Below, piece after piece: positions 17,464-25,423 of a stretch of DNA of 64,000 nt (the first letter of the stretch is position 1; every line of letters starts with the position of its first letter). The DNA is taken from positions 3,133,501 to 3,197,500 of the forward strand of contig NZ_CP056783.1 of NCBI RefSeq assembly GCF_023278045.1, in the 5' to 3' direction. A program made the translations under genes and the position numbers. The notes below the pieces were generated by a model, which was not told the origin of the DNA, ran no database searches, and was given only the letters and a program-made list of their open reading frames with translations. Origin of the DNA: Flavobacterium sp. K5-23. GTDB lineage: Bacteria; Bacteroidota; Bacteroidia; Flavobacteriales; Flavobacteriaceae.

Positions 17464-19422
17464 ATGTTAGAAGAAATGAACGATAACCTGCAAACTGCAG
17501 ATGGAAATTTAGCAAATGATTCAAATGAATCAGCACAAGCAGAAACAGTAATGACTGAAGAAACTTCAATAGAAGCTCCTCAAACGGAAGCTGTTGTGGA
17601 AAATGACAATCAAAATGCTTTGAATTCTATTGAAGATTCAAATGCTGAGGAAAGTGAAGACGAGACTTTAAAGGAACGTCACGACATCCCGATGCAGGAT
17701 TATGATACATTTACAATGGATGCTCTAGTAGAGGAATTGAAAAACTTAGTTTCTACGGAAAAAGTGATGTCTGTTAAAGACCATGTGGAAGAAATTAAAA
17801 AATCTTTTTTAGCAAAATTCAATCATTTCATTGAGGAAAAAAAAGAGGAATACCATACTGAAAACCCAGACACTACTGAGGATTTTCAATACCATTCTCC
17901 TTTAAAATTAAAATTTGACCAATACTATTCTCAGTTTAGAGATAATAAAAATACCCATTTCAAGAGTTTGCAAACGAACCTGAAATCAAATCTTGAAATC
18001 AGATTAGCCATTGTTGAAGAATTAAAAGAGCTAATCAACCCACAAGAAAACATCAAGGATACCCTAAAACATTTTAATGAATTAAGAGAAAGATGGAAAA
18101 CCGCGGGTTCGATTCCAAAAGATAAATACAATCACGTATGGAACAACTACCATTTTCATGTGGAGAACTTCTATGATTATTTACATCTTGACAGAGAAGC
18201 GAGAGACCTGGATTTCAAACACAATCTAGAACAAAAACTTAAAATTATTGCTCGTGTTGAAGAGTTAGTAAATGAAGCTGACATCAATAAAGCATTTAGA
18301 GAATTACAAGATTTACATAGAATCTGGAAAGAAGACATAGGTCCTGTTTCTAGAGAAAACCGAGATGAAATTTGGAATCAATTTAGTGATTTGACTAAAA
18401 AAATGCACGACAAACGTGAAGTTTTATTCGAAAAACTAAGAGGGACTGAGCTAGAGAATCTTGAAACTAAAAAAGGGATTATTGCTGAGATTGATGTTCT
18501 GGCAACCGTAAAAGTAAATTCACATTCTCAGTGGCTAGTTCAAATTGAAAAAGTAGAATTATTGAGATCTAATTTCTTTGCAGCTGGAAAAGTACCTTCG
18601 GATGTTAATGAAGAAACTTGGTTAGCTTTTAAAAATTCTGTTAGAAATTTTAATTCATTCAAGAACTCTTTTTACAAAGACATTAAGAAAGATCAAAACG
18701 AAAATTTAAGTAAAAAAACAGCTCTTGTCACTAAAGCTAAAGAGTTACAAGAAAGCACTGATTTTGCAGCTACAACTCCTGTTATGAAGCAAATTCAGGA
18801 TGAGTGGAAGAAAATAGGCCATGTTCCTAGAAAATATTCTGACTCAATCTGGAAAGAATTCAAAGATGCTTGCAATCATTATTTTGATAAATTAAAAGAG
18901 CATCAAAACGAAGAAAACAGTGAGGAAATAGAAGCTTTCGAAAAAAAGAAAGCTTACTTAGAAACATTAAGAGAATTTCAATTGACTGGTGATCACAAAA
19001 CGGATCTTGATGCCATCAAATTACATATTGAAACTTGGAAGTCTTTTGGGAAAGTACCTTTTACAAGAAGACATATCGAAGGGAAATTTAATAAAATATT
19101 AGATGCTCTATTTGATAAATTAAGTTTAAGTAAGAAAGAAACTGATATGATGCGATTTGCTAATCGCATGGATCATTTATCTGAAAACAACGATACTCGA
19201 AAACTAGAAAACGAAAAGATTTTCTTAATGCGTAAAATTGATGAAGTTCAGAATGAAATATTCCAATTGGAAAACAACATTCAGTTTTTCACTAATACAA
19301 GAAATGCTAAAAAAGAGAATTCAATTGTTTTAGAAGTACGTAAAAACATTGCAATCCATAAGGAAAGCCTTGATTTATGGAAGGAAAAGTTAAAGCAACT
19401 AAGAAATCTAAAATTAGAATAA
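17464..19422 (+). CDS. DUF349 repeat protein
   Basis: 652 aa. The first 80 residues are acidic and low-complexity (SEDETLKER and repeated Glu/Asn/Asp). Then come several DUF349 units, recognised by the spaced Trp pattern (LRERWKTAGSIPKDKYNHVW, HRIWKEDIGPVS, DEWKKIGHVPRKYSDSIW). The C-terminus is a coiled coil. No signal peptide. DUF349 proteins are largely helical and of unknown function; abundance in Flavobacteriia suggests a structural or nucleic-acid related role, which is inference. Confidence 0.85.
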   Translation: MLEEMNDNLQTADGNLANDSNESAQAETVMTEETSIEAPQTEAVVENDNQNALNSIEDSNAEESEDETLKERHDIPMQDYDTFTMDALVEELKNLVSTEKVMSVKDHVEEIKKSFLAKFNHFIEEKKEEYHTENPDTTEDFQYHSPLKLKFDQYYSQFRDNKNTHFKSLQTNLKSNLEIRLAIVEELKELINPQENIKDTLKHFNELRERWKTAGSIPKDKYNHVWNNYHFHVENFYDYLHLDREARDLDFKHNLEQKLKIIARVEELVNEADINKAFRELQDLHRIWKEDIGPVSRENRDEIWNQFSDLTKKMHDKREVLFEKLRGTELENLETKKGIIAEIDVLATVKVNSHSQWLVQIEKVELLRSNFFAAGKVPSDVNEETWLAFKNSVRNFNSFKNSFYKDIKKDQNENLSKKTALVTKAKELQESTDFAATTPVMKQIQDEWKKIGHVPRKYSDSIWKEFKDACNHYFDKLKEHQNEENSEEIEAFEKKKAYLETLREFQLTGDHKTDLDAIKLHIETWKSFGKVPFTRRHIEGKFNKILDALFDKLSLSKKETDMMRFANRMDHLSENNDTRKLENEKIFLMRKIDEVQNEIFQLENNIQFFTNTRNAKKENSIVLEVRKNIAIHKESLDLWKEKLKQLRNLKLE

Positions 19423-19443
19423 CACTTATAACAATATATAATC

Positions 19444-19476
19444 AATCCCTCGTATTAGAAATTAGTACGAGGGATT
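19444..19476 (+). terminator. Terminator after the DUF349 gene
   Basis: An 11-bp perfect stem (AATCCCTCGTA at 19444-19454 with 19466-19476) and an 8-base T tract beginning inside the stem. Confidence 0.85.
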
Positions 19477-19537
19477 TTTTTTATAAAACCAACTCAACAG
19501 CAACTTTTAATTAGAATCCCATTTATAAAAAAGGAAT

Positions 19538-19581
19538 ATGACATTTATCATTTCAACTTCTCACGAGTAGGAGTAATTTTG
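19538..19581 (+). promoter_or_regulatory. FNR-like box and -7 element of hemN
   Basis: ATGACATTTATCAT (19538-19551) has the TGA-N6-TCA core of Crp/Fnr sites. TAATTTTG (19574-19581) is an exact TAnnTTTG. The box centre (19544.5) is 29.5 bp before the T of the -7 element, and with +1 at 19586 it sits at -41.5, the class II activator position. The same spacing occurs at ccoS and ccoI. Confidence 0.75.
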
Positions 19582-19603
19582 ATTAATGAAAAATGTTGAT
19601 ACC

Positions 19604-20968
19604 ATGAAAAACTCTCTTTTACAGAAATACAATGTACCAGGTCCTAGATATACAAGCTACCCTACTGTACCATACTGGGAAGAAACTGATTTCACCAATC
19701 AAATTTGGTTAGAAACACTCAAAAAATCATTTATAGAAAGCAATTCTAAGGAAGGAATAAGTTTATACATACACTTACCCTTTTGCGAAAGCCTATGTAC
19801 CTTTTGTGGCTGTAATAAGAGAATCACAAAAAACCACGATCTTGAAAACCCATATATAGAAGCCGTTTTAAAAGAATGGAGTATGTATTGTAATATTCTG
19901 GAAGAGAAACCAAAGGTGAAAGAAATCCATTTAGGTGGAGGAACACCTACGTTTTTTTCAATAGAAAATCTAGAATATTTAATTAATGGGGTTTTCTGTA
20001 CTGCTGAAAAAGCAAAAGATTATGAATTCAGTTTTGAGGGACATCCTAACAATACTACTCGTGCACATTTACAAAAATTATACGATTTAGGTTTCAGAAG
20101 AGTCAGTTTTGGAGTTCAGGATTATTCAGAAAAAGTGCAGAAAGCGATACATAGAGAACAACCTTTCCATAATGTAGCCAAAGTTACTCTTTGGGCCAGA
20201 GAAATTGGTTATACTTCGATAGGACATGATCTCATTTTTGGTTTGCCTTTTCAGGAAATTGAAGATATAGTGGACACAATTGAGAAAACAAAATCATTAC
20301 AACCGGATCGATTAGCATTTTATAGCTATGCTCATGTACCCTGGATAAAAGGAAACGGGCAACGCGGTTTTAAAGACGAAGACATTCCAAAAGACGAAAA
20401 GAAAAGAATGCTTTACGAAATAGGTAAAGATTTGTTGTATAAGAATGACTATCACGAAATAGGAATGGATCATTTTGCCTTAAAAAAAGATAGTTTATAC
20501 GATTCTTTTCAAAACGGCAAACTGCATCGTAATTTTATGGGATACAGTTCATCAAAAACACAACTTATGATTGGATTAGGAGTTTCTTCAATCAGTGACA
20601 GTTGGTATAGTTTTGCTCAAAATGTAAAAAAAATAGAAGAATATTACGAGTTATTGAAGAACGATATGCTTCCCGTTTTTAGAGGGCATCTATTGACTGA
20701 TGAAGACCTCATCATTAGAAAACACATTCTGAATTTAATGTGTAAGTTTGAAACTACTTGGAAAGACAAATCAAATTATTTCAAAGAAATCCCAGAAATA
20801 TTGATTCAATTAAAAGAAATGGAAAAAGACGGATTCTTAATTATGATAGAAGACGGAATTCAGGTGACTGAAGCAGGGAAACCTTATGTGCGAAACATTT
20901 GTATGGCATTTGACCTTCGTCTCAAAAGAAAAGCTCCTGAAACAGCTTTGTTTTCAATGACTATTTAA
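19604..20968 (+). CDS. hemN: Oxygen-independent coproporphyrinogen III oxidase
   Basis: 454 aa from the ATG at 19604 (MKNSLLQKYNVPGPRYTSYP, the family N-terminus). An ATG at 19586 is in frame but coincides with the predicted +1. The radical-SAM motif CESLCTFC with a fourth Cys (GCNK) and GGGTPTFF for SAM binding are present; the C-terminal HemN domain is intact. It makes protoporphyrinogen without oxygen, fitting control by an Fnr box and its place beside the cbb3 oxidase genes. Confidence 0.95.
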   Translation: MKNSLLQKYNVPGPRYTSYPTVPYWEETDFTNQIWLETLKKSFIESNSKEGISLYIHLPFCESLCTFCGCNKRITKNHDLENPYIEAVLKEWSMYCNILEEKPKVKEIHLGGGTPTFFSIENLEYLINGVFCTAEKAKDYEFSFEGHPNNTTRAHLQKLYDLGFRRVSFGVQDYSEKVQKAIHREQPFHNVAKVTLWAREIGYTSIGHDLIFGLPFQEIEDIVDTIEKTKSLQPDRLAFYSYAHVPWIKGNGQRGFKDEDIPKDEKKRMLYEIGKDLLYKNDYHEIGMDHFALKKDSLYDSFQNGKLHRNFMGYSSSKTQLMIGLGVSSISDSWYSFAQNVKKIEEYYELLKNDMLPVFRGHLLTDEDLIIRKHILNLMCKFETTWKDKSNYFKEIPEILIQLKEMEKDGFLIMIEDGIQVTEAGKPYVRNICMAFDLRLKRKAPETALFSMTI

Positions 20969-21031
20969 TAAAATATAAACGTTAACAAATATTGACAAAA
21001 ACCAGAATTATATTATTATAAAATCAGACAC

Positions 21032-21077
21032 AATCCCAGTAGTTTATAAAGATTTATCTATATAAACTAATGGGATT
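21032..21077 (+). terminator. hemN terminator
   Basis: A 17-bp stem with one mismatch (21032-21048 with 21061-21077), 12-nt loop. Confidence 0.7.
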
Positions 21078-21091
21078 TGTATTTAGAAAAC

Positions 21092-21133
21092 AAAAAAGCT
21101 TCAATAAATAAAATTGGCAAAATCAGCTTTTTT
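21092..21133 (-). terminator. Terminator of the cco cluster
   Basis: AAAAAAGCT (21092-21100) pairs with AGCTTTTTT (21125-21133). On the minus strand it follows the last gene of the cluster and ends in a T run. Confidence 0.5.
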
Positions 21134-21148
21134 ATAATTTTAGTGTTT

Positions 21149-21382
21149 TTAGTTGTCTTCTAATATTGAGGTTATTTCATCCTTTATATAAAGAAATTTT
21201 GCTTTCTGAATATAGGCATATTCATCTATGGCAATATCAACACCAGTATTAATACGGTGAATTTCATGTTCCAATACGTGATATTGGTCAAATAACTCCC
21301 TGAAGTGAGAATTATAGATTTTTAATTGATGAATTTTTTCCTTATGCTCAGGGAACTCGTGTAATAAATCATGTCTTTCCAT
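21149..21382 (-). CDS. DUF465 (YdcH-like) small protein
   Basis: 77 aa. HFRELFDQYHVLEHEIHRI followed by a second helix ending FLYIKDEITSIL is the two-helix DUF465/YdcH pattern. The family is of unknown function. Last gene of the minus-strand cco cluster, 18 bp after the SafE-type gene. Confidence 0.7.
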   Translation of the reverse strand: MERHDLLHEFPEHKEKIHQLKIYNSHFRELFDQYHVLEHEIHRINTGVDIAIDEYAYIQKAKFLYIKDEITSILEDN

Positions 21383-21400
21383 AAAAATAATTTTAAAATG

Positions 21401-22102
21401 TTAATGACAATTAGGTTGCTCTTGTACAAACAAACTCATATTACTAGGCGAAATGTAAGGAATCCCTAACCCTAACCCTCTTAAAATAAATAATACACCA
21501 ATAAGGATGGCGACATAAGGAATTAGTTTTTGAATTTTGTTTCGAATGGGAATCGTCAAATAGGAATTAATATATACAACACTACTCATCATAGGAACAG
21601 TTCCTAAACCGAATAAAATCATATATAAAACACCAAGACTTTCACTTTGCATAGCAATTGAACCAAACAAAGCTACGTAAACCATTCCACATGGCAAAAA
21701 ACCATTCAATAAACCTATGATAAACAACGACTTATAACTCTTGTTTCTAAATTGACTCCCTAAAGCAGATTTGATTTTAGAAATCAATTTAAAGACTGGT
21801 TTTGAAAAATTATAGTTAGCGAATATTTTTTCTGGAACCAGAATAACCACAATCATGGCAACACCTATAAAAATGGATAGGTTTTGTTGTATTCCTGCCA
21901 TAAAAAAACCTTTTCCAAGCATTCCAAAAACGAAACCAATACTTCCATAAGCAGTCAATCTGCCTAAATGATACGTTAGAATTTGAGTGACTTTTTTAGC
22001 CTGATTGCTTCGATCTACGGGTAACATCATAGCAATGGGACCACACATTCCTATGCAGTGAAAACTACTGATTAAACCGAAAAGAAAAGCGGTGTAGAGC
22101 AT
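21401..22102 (-). CDS. SafE/TauE-like (UreH/DsbD-type) membrane protein of the cco cluster
   Basis: 233 aa, about six membrane helices. HCIGMCGPIAMMLP near the N-terminus and NGFLPCGMVYVAL mid-protein give the paired Cys seen in DsbD-like and SafE transporters. In Bacteroidetes this protein regularly follows ccoG-ccoH, which suggests a part in copper delivery or disulfide chemistry for cbb3 oxidase assembly (inference). The annotation of this family as sulfite exporter is unlikely to describe its role here. Confidence 0.75.
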   Translation of the reverse strand: MLYTAFLFGLISSFHCIGMCGPIAMMLPVDRSNQAKKVTQILTYHLGRLTAYGSIGFVFGMLGKGFFMAGIQQNLSIFIGVAMIVVILVPEKIFANYNFSKPVFKLISKIKSALGSQFRNKSYKSLFIIGLLNGFLPCGMVYVALFGSIAMQSESLGVLYMILFGLGTVPMMSSVVYINSYLTIPIRNKIQKLIPYVAILIGVLFILRGLGLGIPYISPSNMSLFVQEQPNCH

Positions 22103-22111
22103 TTTTTTTTA

Positions 22112-22140
22112 GTTAGGAAGTTAGGAGTTATGAGTTAGTA
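22112..22140. repeat. GTTAGGA heptamer repeat, 4 units
   Basis: GTTAGGAA, GTTAGGA, GTTATGA, GTTAGTA in a row, between the FixH and SafE-type genes. Confidence 0.7.
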
Positions 22141-22168
22141 AAACGTCGATGGTTATGACAAGACACCC

Positions 22169-22195
22169 TTAAACTTTAAACTTTAGACCTTAATC
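22169..22195. repeat. TTAAACT heptamer repeat, about 4 units
   Basis: TTAAACT, TTAAACT, TTAGACC, TTAATC, running into the stop codon of the FixH gene. Confidence 0.6.
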
Positions 22196-22639
22196 TATAT
22201 AAATAGTTTCTTTAGTAAGGTATGACTTTCCGTTATATTGCCATTCCATATTAAGGTCCCAACGGCCGCCTACCAAATTTGATTTAGGTATGAGCAAAGA
22301 TGGATTAGAAAGCGAAATAAGTATTTCGAAATCTAATTTTTTGTTAGACGGCCTGTAGAGGGACACTTTCCCTTTAATCTTTTTAATATCATAAACTGCA
22401 GGAAATTCAATGGTAATCCCTGCTGCTGTTTTTGTAATTATTGGTTTTTGATCTAAATCCTGTGCATTTTGAACACGTACCATTTCTTCGCCAAAGCGCG
22501 CGTCTTTCTTGTAATATTCTTCAACAACCAATTCATTATCGTATTTAGAATTAGACTGTACTTTGATAACAAAATATAAGATAAAAGACATAAACAATGC
22601 TATCGCTATGACTATTCCTGTTCCCCAATTAATTTTCAT
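22190..22639 (-). CDS. ccoH: FixH/CcoH family protein
   Basis: 149 aa. One N-terminal membrane helix (IVIAIALFMSFILYFVIKV, residues 10-28), then a periplasmic domain with YKKDARFGEEMVRVQNAQDL, the FixH signature. Needed for assembly and stability of cbb3 oxidase. It lies 70 bp after ccoG. Confidence 0.9.
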   Translation of the reverse strand: MKINWGTGIVIAIALFMSFILYFVIKVQSNSKYDNELVVEEYYKKDARFGEEMVRVQNAQDLDQKPIITKTAAGITIEFPAVYDIKKIKGKVSLYRPSNKKLDFEILISLSNPSLLIPKSNLVGGRWDLNMEWQYNGKSYLTKETIYID

Positions 22640-22709
22640 TTTTCCTTATTTTATTCGAAGACTTCTTCTTCATTAAAAATTCCGACTAATTTACAAAATG
22701 TATAAATCT

Positions 22710-24128
22710 CTAATCAAAACTCCTCGGGCTGAGGAAATTTGTTGTTGTTGATTCTATTTTTTTATCCCCTTCATAAACTTCTATTAGAAGTTTTGTTTTA
22801 TCACTTTCTAATAAGTTTTGATTAATTTCCACAAATAAAGTTCCGCTATTCATTTCTTGTTTAGCCACTTTAAACTTCTGATTTCCCACCACTTTTAAAG
22901 TTCCCTTGATACTAACTAATTTAAAATGAATATCATTGAAGTCATTATTCGTTTTATTGATAATCTTGAACGTATAAATATTACTTATGTTTTCTCCTTT
23001 GTGCTGGAATAACTGCCCCGGCAACCTTAGAATTGTGGCCTCTACATCATTTCTTAAAAACAACAAACCTAATAATACCCCTACCAAAATAGCAAGTATT
23101 GCGGTATACCCCTTCATTCTTGCTGTAAACCTAAACGGAGTTTTTTTCTCTATCTCGTCTTCAGATGCGTAACGAATTAATCCTTTAGGCAAACCAACGC
23201 CTTCCATAATCGTATCACATTCATCGATACAGGCCGTACAGTTCACACATTCTAACTGAGTACCGTTCCTAATATCAATACCTGTGGGACAAACATTCAC
23301 GCATTGTTTACAATCAATACAATCTCCTTTACCAGATAATTCTCTATCTTCTTTTTTATTGAACTTGGCTCTACCTTCCTCTTTTTCACCACGTACAAAA
23401 TCATAGGCGACATTGATGGATTTATTATCGAGAAGAACACCTTGCAATCTACCGTATGGACAAGCAATAATACAAACTTGTTCCCTGAACCAAACAAATA
23501 TAAAATAGAAAACTCCGGTAAAAATAAGCAGCGCTATCAAAGTACTGACATTACTTTCAGGTCCTTCTTCTATCATTTTAAACAATTCATCAGAACCGAT
23601 TACATAGGCCAGAAAAACATTGGCGATAGCAAAAGATATAATTAAAAAGACAGTCCATTTTAAGCCTTTCTTTTTTATTTTCTCCGCATTCCACTCTTGT
23701 TTTTCTAATCGGATTTGTGCGCCTCTGTCTCCTTCGATCCAATATTCAATTCTTCGAAAAACCATTTCTAAGAAAATCGTTTGTGGACAAATCCAACCGC
23801 AAAATATCCGACCAAAAATTACCGTAAACAGGATCACAAAAACGACGGCTACGATCATAAAAATCACAAAAATATAAAAATCCTGTGGCCAGAAAGGGAA
23901 CCCGAAAATGTTAAAACGGCGTTCATATACATTAAACAACATAAACTGATTGCCATTGATCTTTATAAACGGATTAGCAACAAGAATAATCAGTAAAACA
24001 TAACTAACCCATTTTCTATAGTCATAAAACCTTCCAGATGGTTTTTTAGGGAAAATAAATTTCCTTTTTCCCTCTTTATCGATTGTACCTATGGTATCTC
24101 TAAAAGCTTCATCCGGTATTTTTGACAT
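22710..24128 (-). CDS. ccoG: Cytochrome c oxidase accessory protein CcoG (FixG)
   Basis: 472 aa. Several membrane helices with the GRIFCGWICPQTIFLEMVFR segment, then two [4Fe-4S] motifs CIDCKQCVNVCP and CVNCTACIDEC, and a C-terminal periplasmic beta domain (about residues 370-472). CcoG is a copper reductase for cbb3 oxidase assembly in proteobacteria. All cluster Cys are present. Confidence 0.95.
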   Translation of the reverse strand: MSKIPDEAFRDTIGTIDKEGKRKFIFPKKPSGRFYDYRKWVSYVLLIILVANPFIKINGNQFMLFNVYERRFNIFGFPFWPQDFYIFVIFMIVAVVFVILFTVIFGRIFCGWICPQTIFLEMVFRRIEYWIEGDRGAQIRLEKQEWNAEKIKKKGLKWTVFLIISFAIANVFLAYVIGSDELFKMIEEGPESNVSTLIALLIFTGVFYFIFVWFREQVCIIACPYGRLQGVLLDNKSINVAYDFVRGEKEEGRAKFNKKEDRELSGKGDCIDCKQCVNVCPTGIDIRNGTQLECVNCTACIDECDTIMEGVGLPKGLIRYASEDEIEKKTPFRFTARMKGYTAILAILVGVLLGLLFLRNDVEATILRLPGQLFQHKGENISNIYTFKIINKTNNDFNDIHFKLVSIKGTLKVVGNQKFKVAKQEMNSGTLFVEINQNLLESDKTKLLIEVYEGDKKIESTTTNFLSPRSFD

Positions 24129-24181
24129 TTTTTTTGTGTTTTCTCGAACTCGATTCGATATTTTTAAGCTTTATATGCTAT

Positions 24182-25066
24182 TTACTCTTGATCATCAACC
24201 CAAACTTCACCCTCAGCTTCTTTTGCGTCTTTTGGATTACTGCCTAATAGAGATATTATATAACTAGACACTTTTTGCATCTCTTTTGGTTTCAACGTAC
24301 CTTTCCAGGCAATCATACCTTTTCCATCACGTCCACCATTATTTATAGTATGAAAAATGTTTTTTATACCTCCACCTAAAATCCATTTATCATCTGTAAG
24401 GTTTGGACCTATTTGCCCACCACCGTCAGCTCTATGGCAAGCAGCACAATTCATTTCAAAAAGTGACTTTCCTTCAGCTAAATCTGCTGGTTCAGTAAGT
24501 AGGGTAACTGTTTTTTCATCCATTAAATCAGGAGCAGTTTTCATATATTCTGCAACATCAATTTTGGCTTGAGCCAATTCTTTTTTGAGTTCCATTTCCT
24601 GATTATCTCCATCCATTATTTCAAAACGGACAAAATAAATTGCTGAGAAAACAATAGAAGCATAGAATAAATAAACCCACCATGGCGGTAAATTATTATC
24701 TAATTCTTTTATCCCATCATAATCATGTTCTAATAAAACACTTCCTTCATCTTCAATAGGCGCTGTTTTAGTAAGACTCTGCATTAAATTTATGTACCAA
24801 GCTTTTTCCTTGAAACTCAATTTACTTTCTTCTTCTAATTCATTCTTTTGATCATCTGTCAGTAACTGATAGGTAATATTATCAATTGCTTTAACAGTGA
24901 TTTCGATTGCTATTAAAAGAAACAGAAATACGAATAAGAACACTGATACCATTGGGTATTTTATAAATGCAGGACGATCACCTGAGTCGATAAAATATTC
25001 CATTGCGCTTAAAACAATGAAGAAAATTAGCGGTACTCTTACATAAGCTGGAATTAATTTTTTCAT
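24182..25066 (-). CDS. ccoP: cbb3-type cytochrome c oxidase subunit CcoP (single-heme)
   Basis: 294 aa. Two N-terminal helices, a FixP_N-like WWVYLFYASIVFSAIYFVRF segment (about residues 130-150), and one cytochrome c domain with C207-AA-C210-H211 and a distal Met in GKGMIAWKG. Proteobacterial CcoP carries two c hemes; only one CxxCH occurs here. It feeds electrons to the CcoO/CcoN hemes. Confidence 0.92.
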   Translation of the reverse strand: MKKLIPAYVRVPLIFFIVLSAMEYFIDSGDRPAFIKYPMVSVFLFVFLFLLIAIEITVKAIDNITYQLLTDDQKNELEEESKLSFKEKAWYINLMQSLTKTAPIEDEGSVLLEHDYDGIKELDNNLPPWWVYLFYASIVFSAIYFVRFEIMDGDNQEMELKKELAQAKIDVAEYMKTAPDLMDEKTVTLLTEPADLAEGKSLFEMNCAACHRADGGGQIGPNLTDDKWILGGGIKNIFHTINNGGRDGKGMIAWKGTLKPKEMQKVSSYIISLLGSNPKDAKEAEGEVWVDDQE

Positions 25067-25093
25067 TTTTAATATTTTGAAATCCGCTCTACA

Positions 25094-25114
25094 TCCCTCT
25101 CCAAAAAAGAGGGA
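25094..25114. repeat. Short inverted repeat between ccoQ and ccoP
   Basis: TCCCTCT / AGAGGGA (7 bp) with a 7-nt A-rich loop in the 178-bp spacer, followed by GGCGAAGCC. Possible processing or attenuation point inside the operon. Confidence 0.35.
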
Positions 25115-25244
25115 GGCGAAGCCGAAAATGATTATTTATTGCTTTTATATTCTCTAAATTCAACCTTTTTTACGAGAAGAGGCTGATAATGAAACTAATA
25201 TTCTGCTTTAGTGATTTAAAAACTAATTACAGAAAATTGCTTGT

Positions 25245-25412
25245 TTAATTTTCAAATGGGATCTGACTCAATTCTTCAATCTTCTCCTTTTTATAAAAAT
25301 AAACCCATATTCCAAGTCCTACGAAAAAGGAAAAGAAAATTAACAAAGACAGTATCGGAAATATCTCAACACCTGCGATAGTCTCCATATTGTGTTTTAT
25401 TTGTTCGAACAT
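25245..25412 (-). CDS. ccoQ: CcoQ-like small subunit of cbb3 oxidase
   Basis: 55 aa, easily missed because of its size. It starts MFEQIKHNMETIAGVEIFP, has one membrane helix (ILSLLIFFSFFVGLGIWVYF), then a charged tail (YKKEKIEELSQIPFEN). This single-helix layout and its place between ccoNO and ccoP identify it as CcoQ, which stabilises the complex. 11 bp separate it from the ccoNO stop. Confidence 0.85.
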   Translation of the reverse strand: MFEQIKHNMETIAGVEIFPILSLLIFFSFFVGLGIWVYFYKKEKIEELSQIPFEN

Positions 25413-25423
25413 AACGCTAGTTT

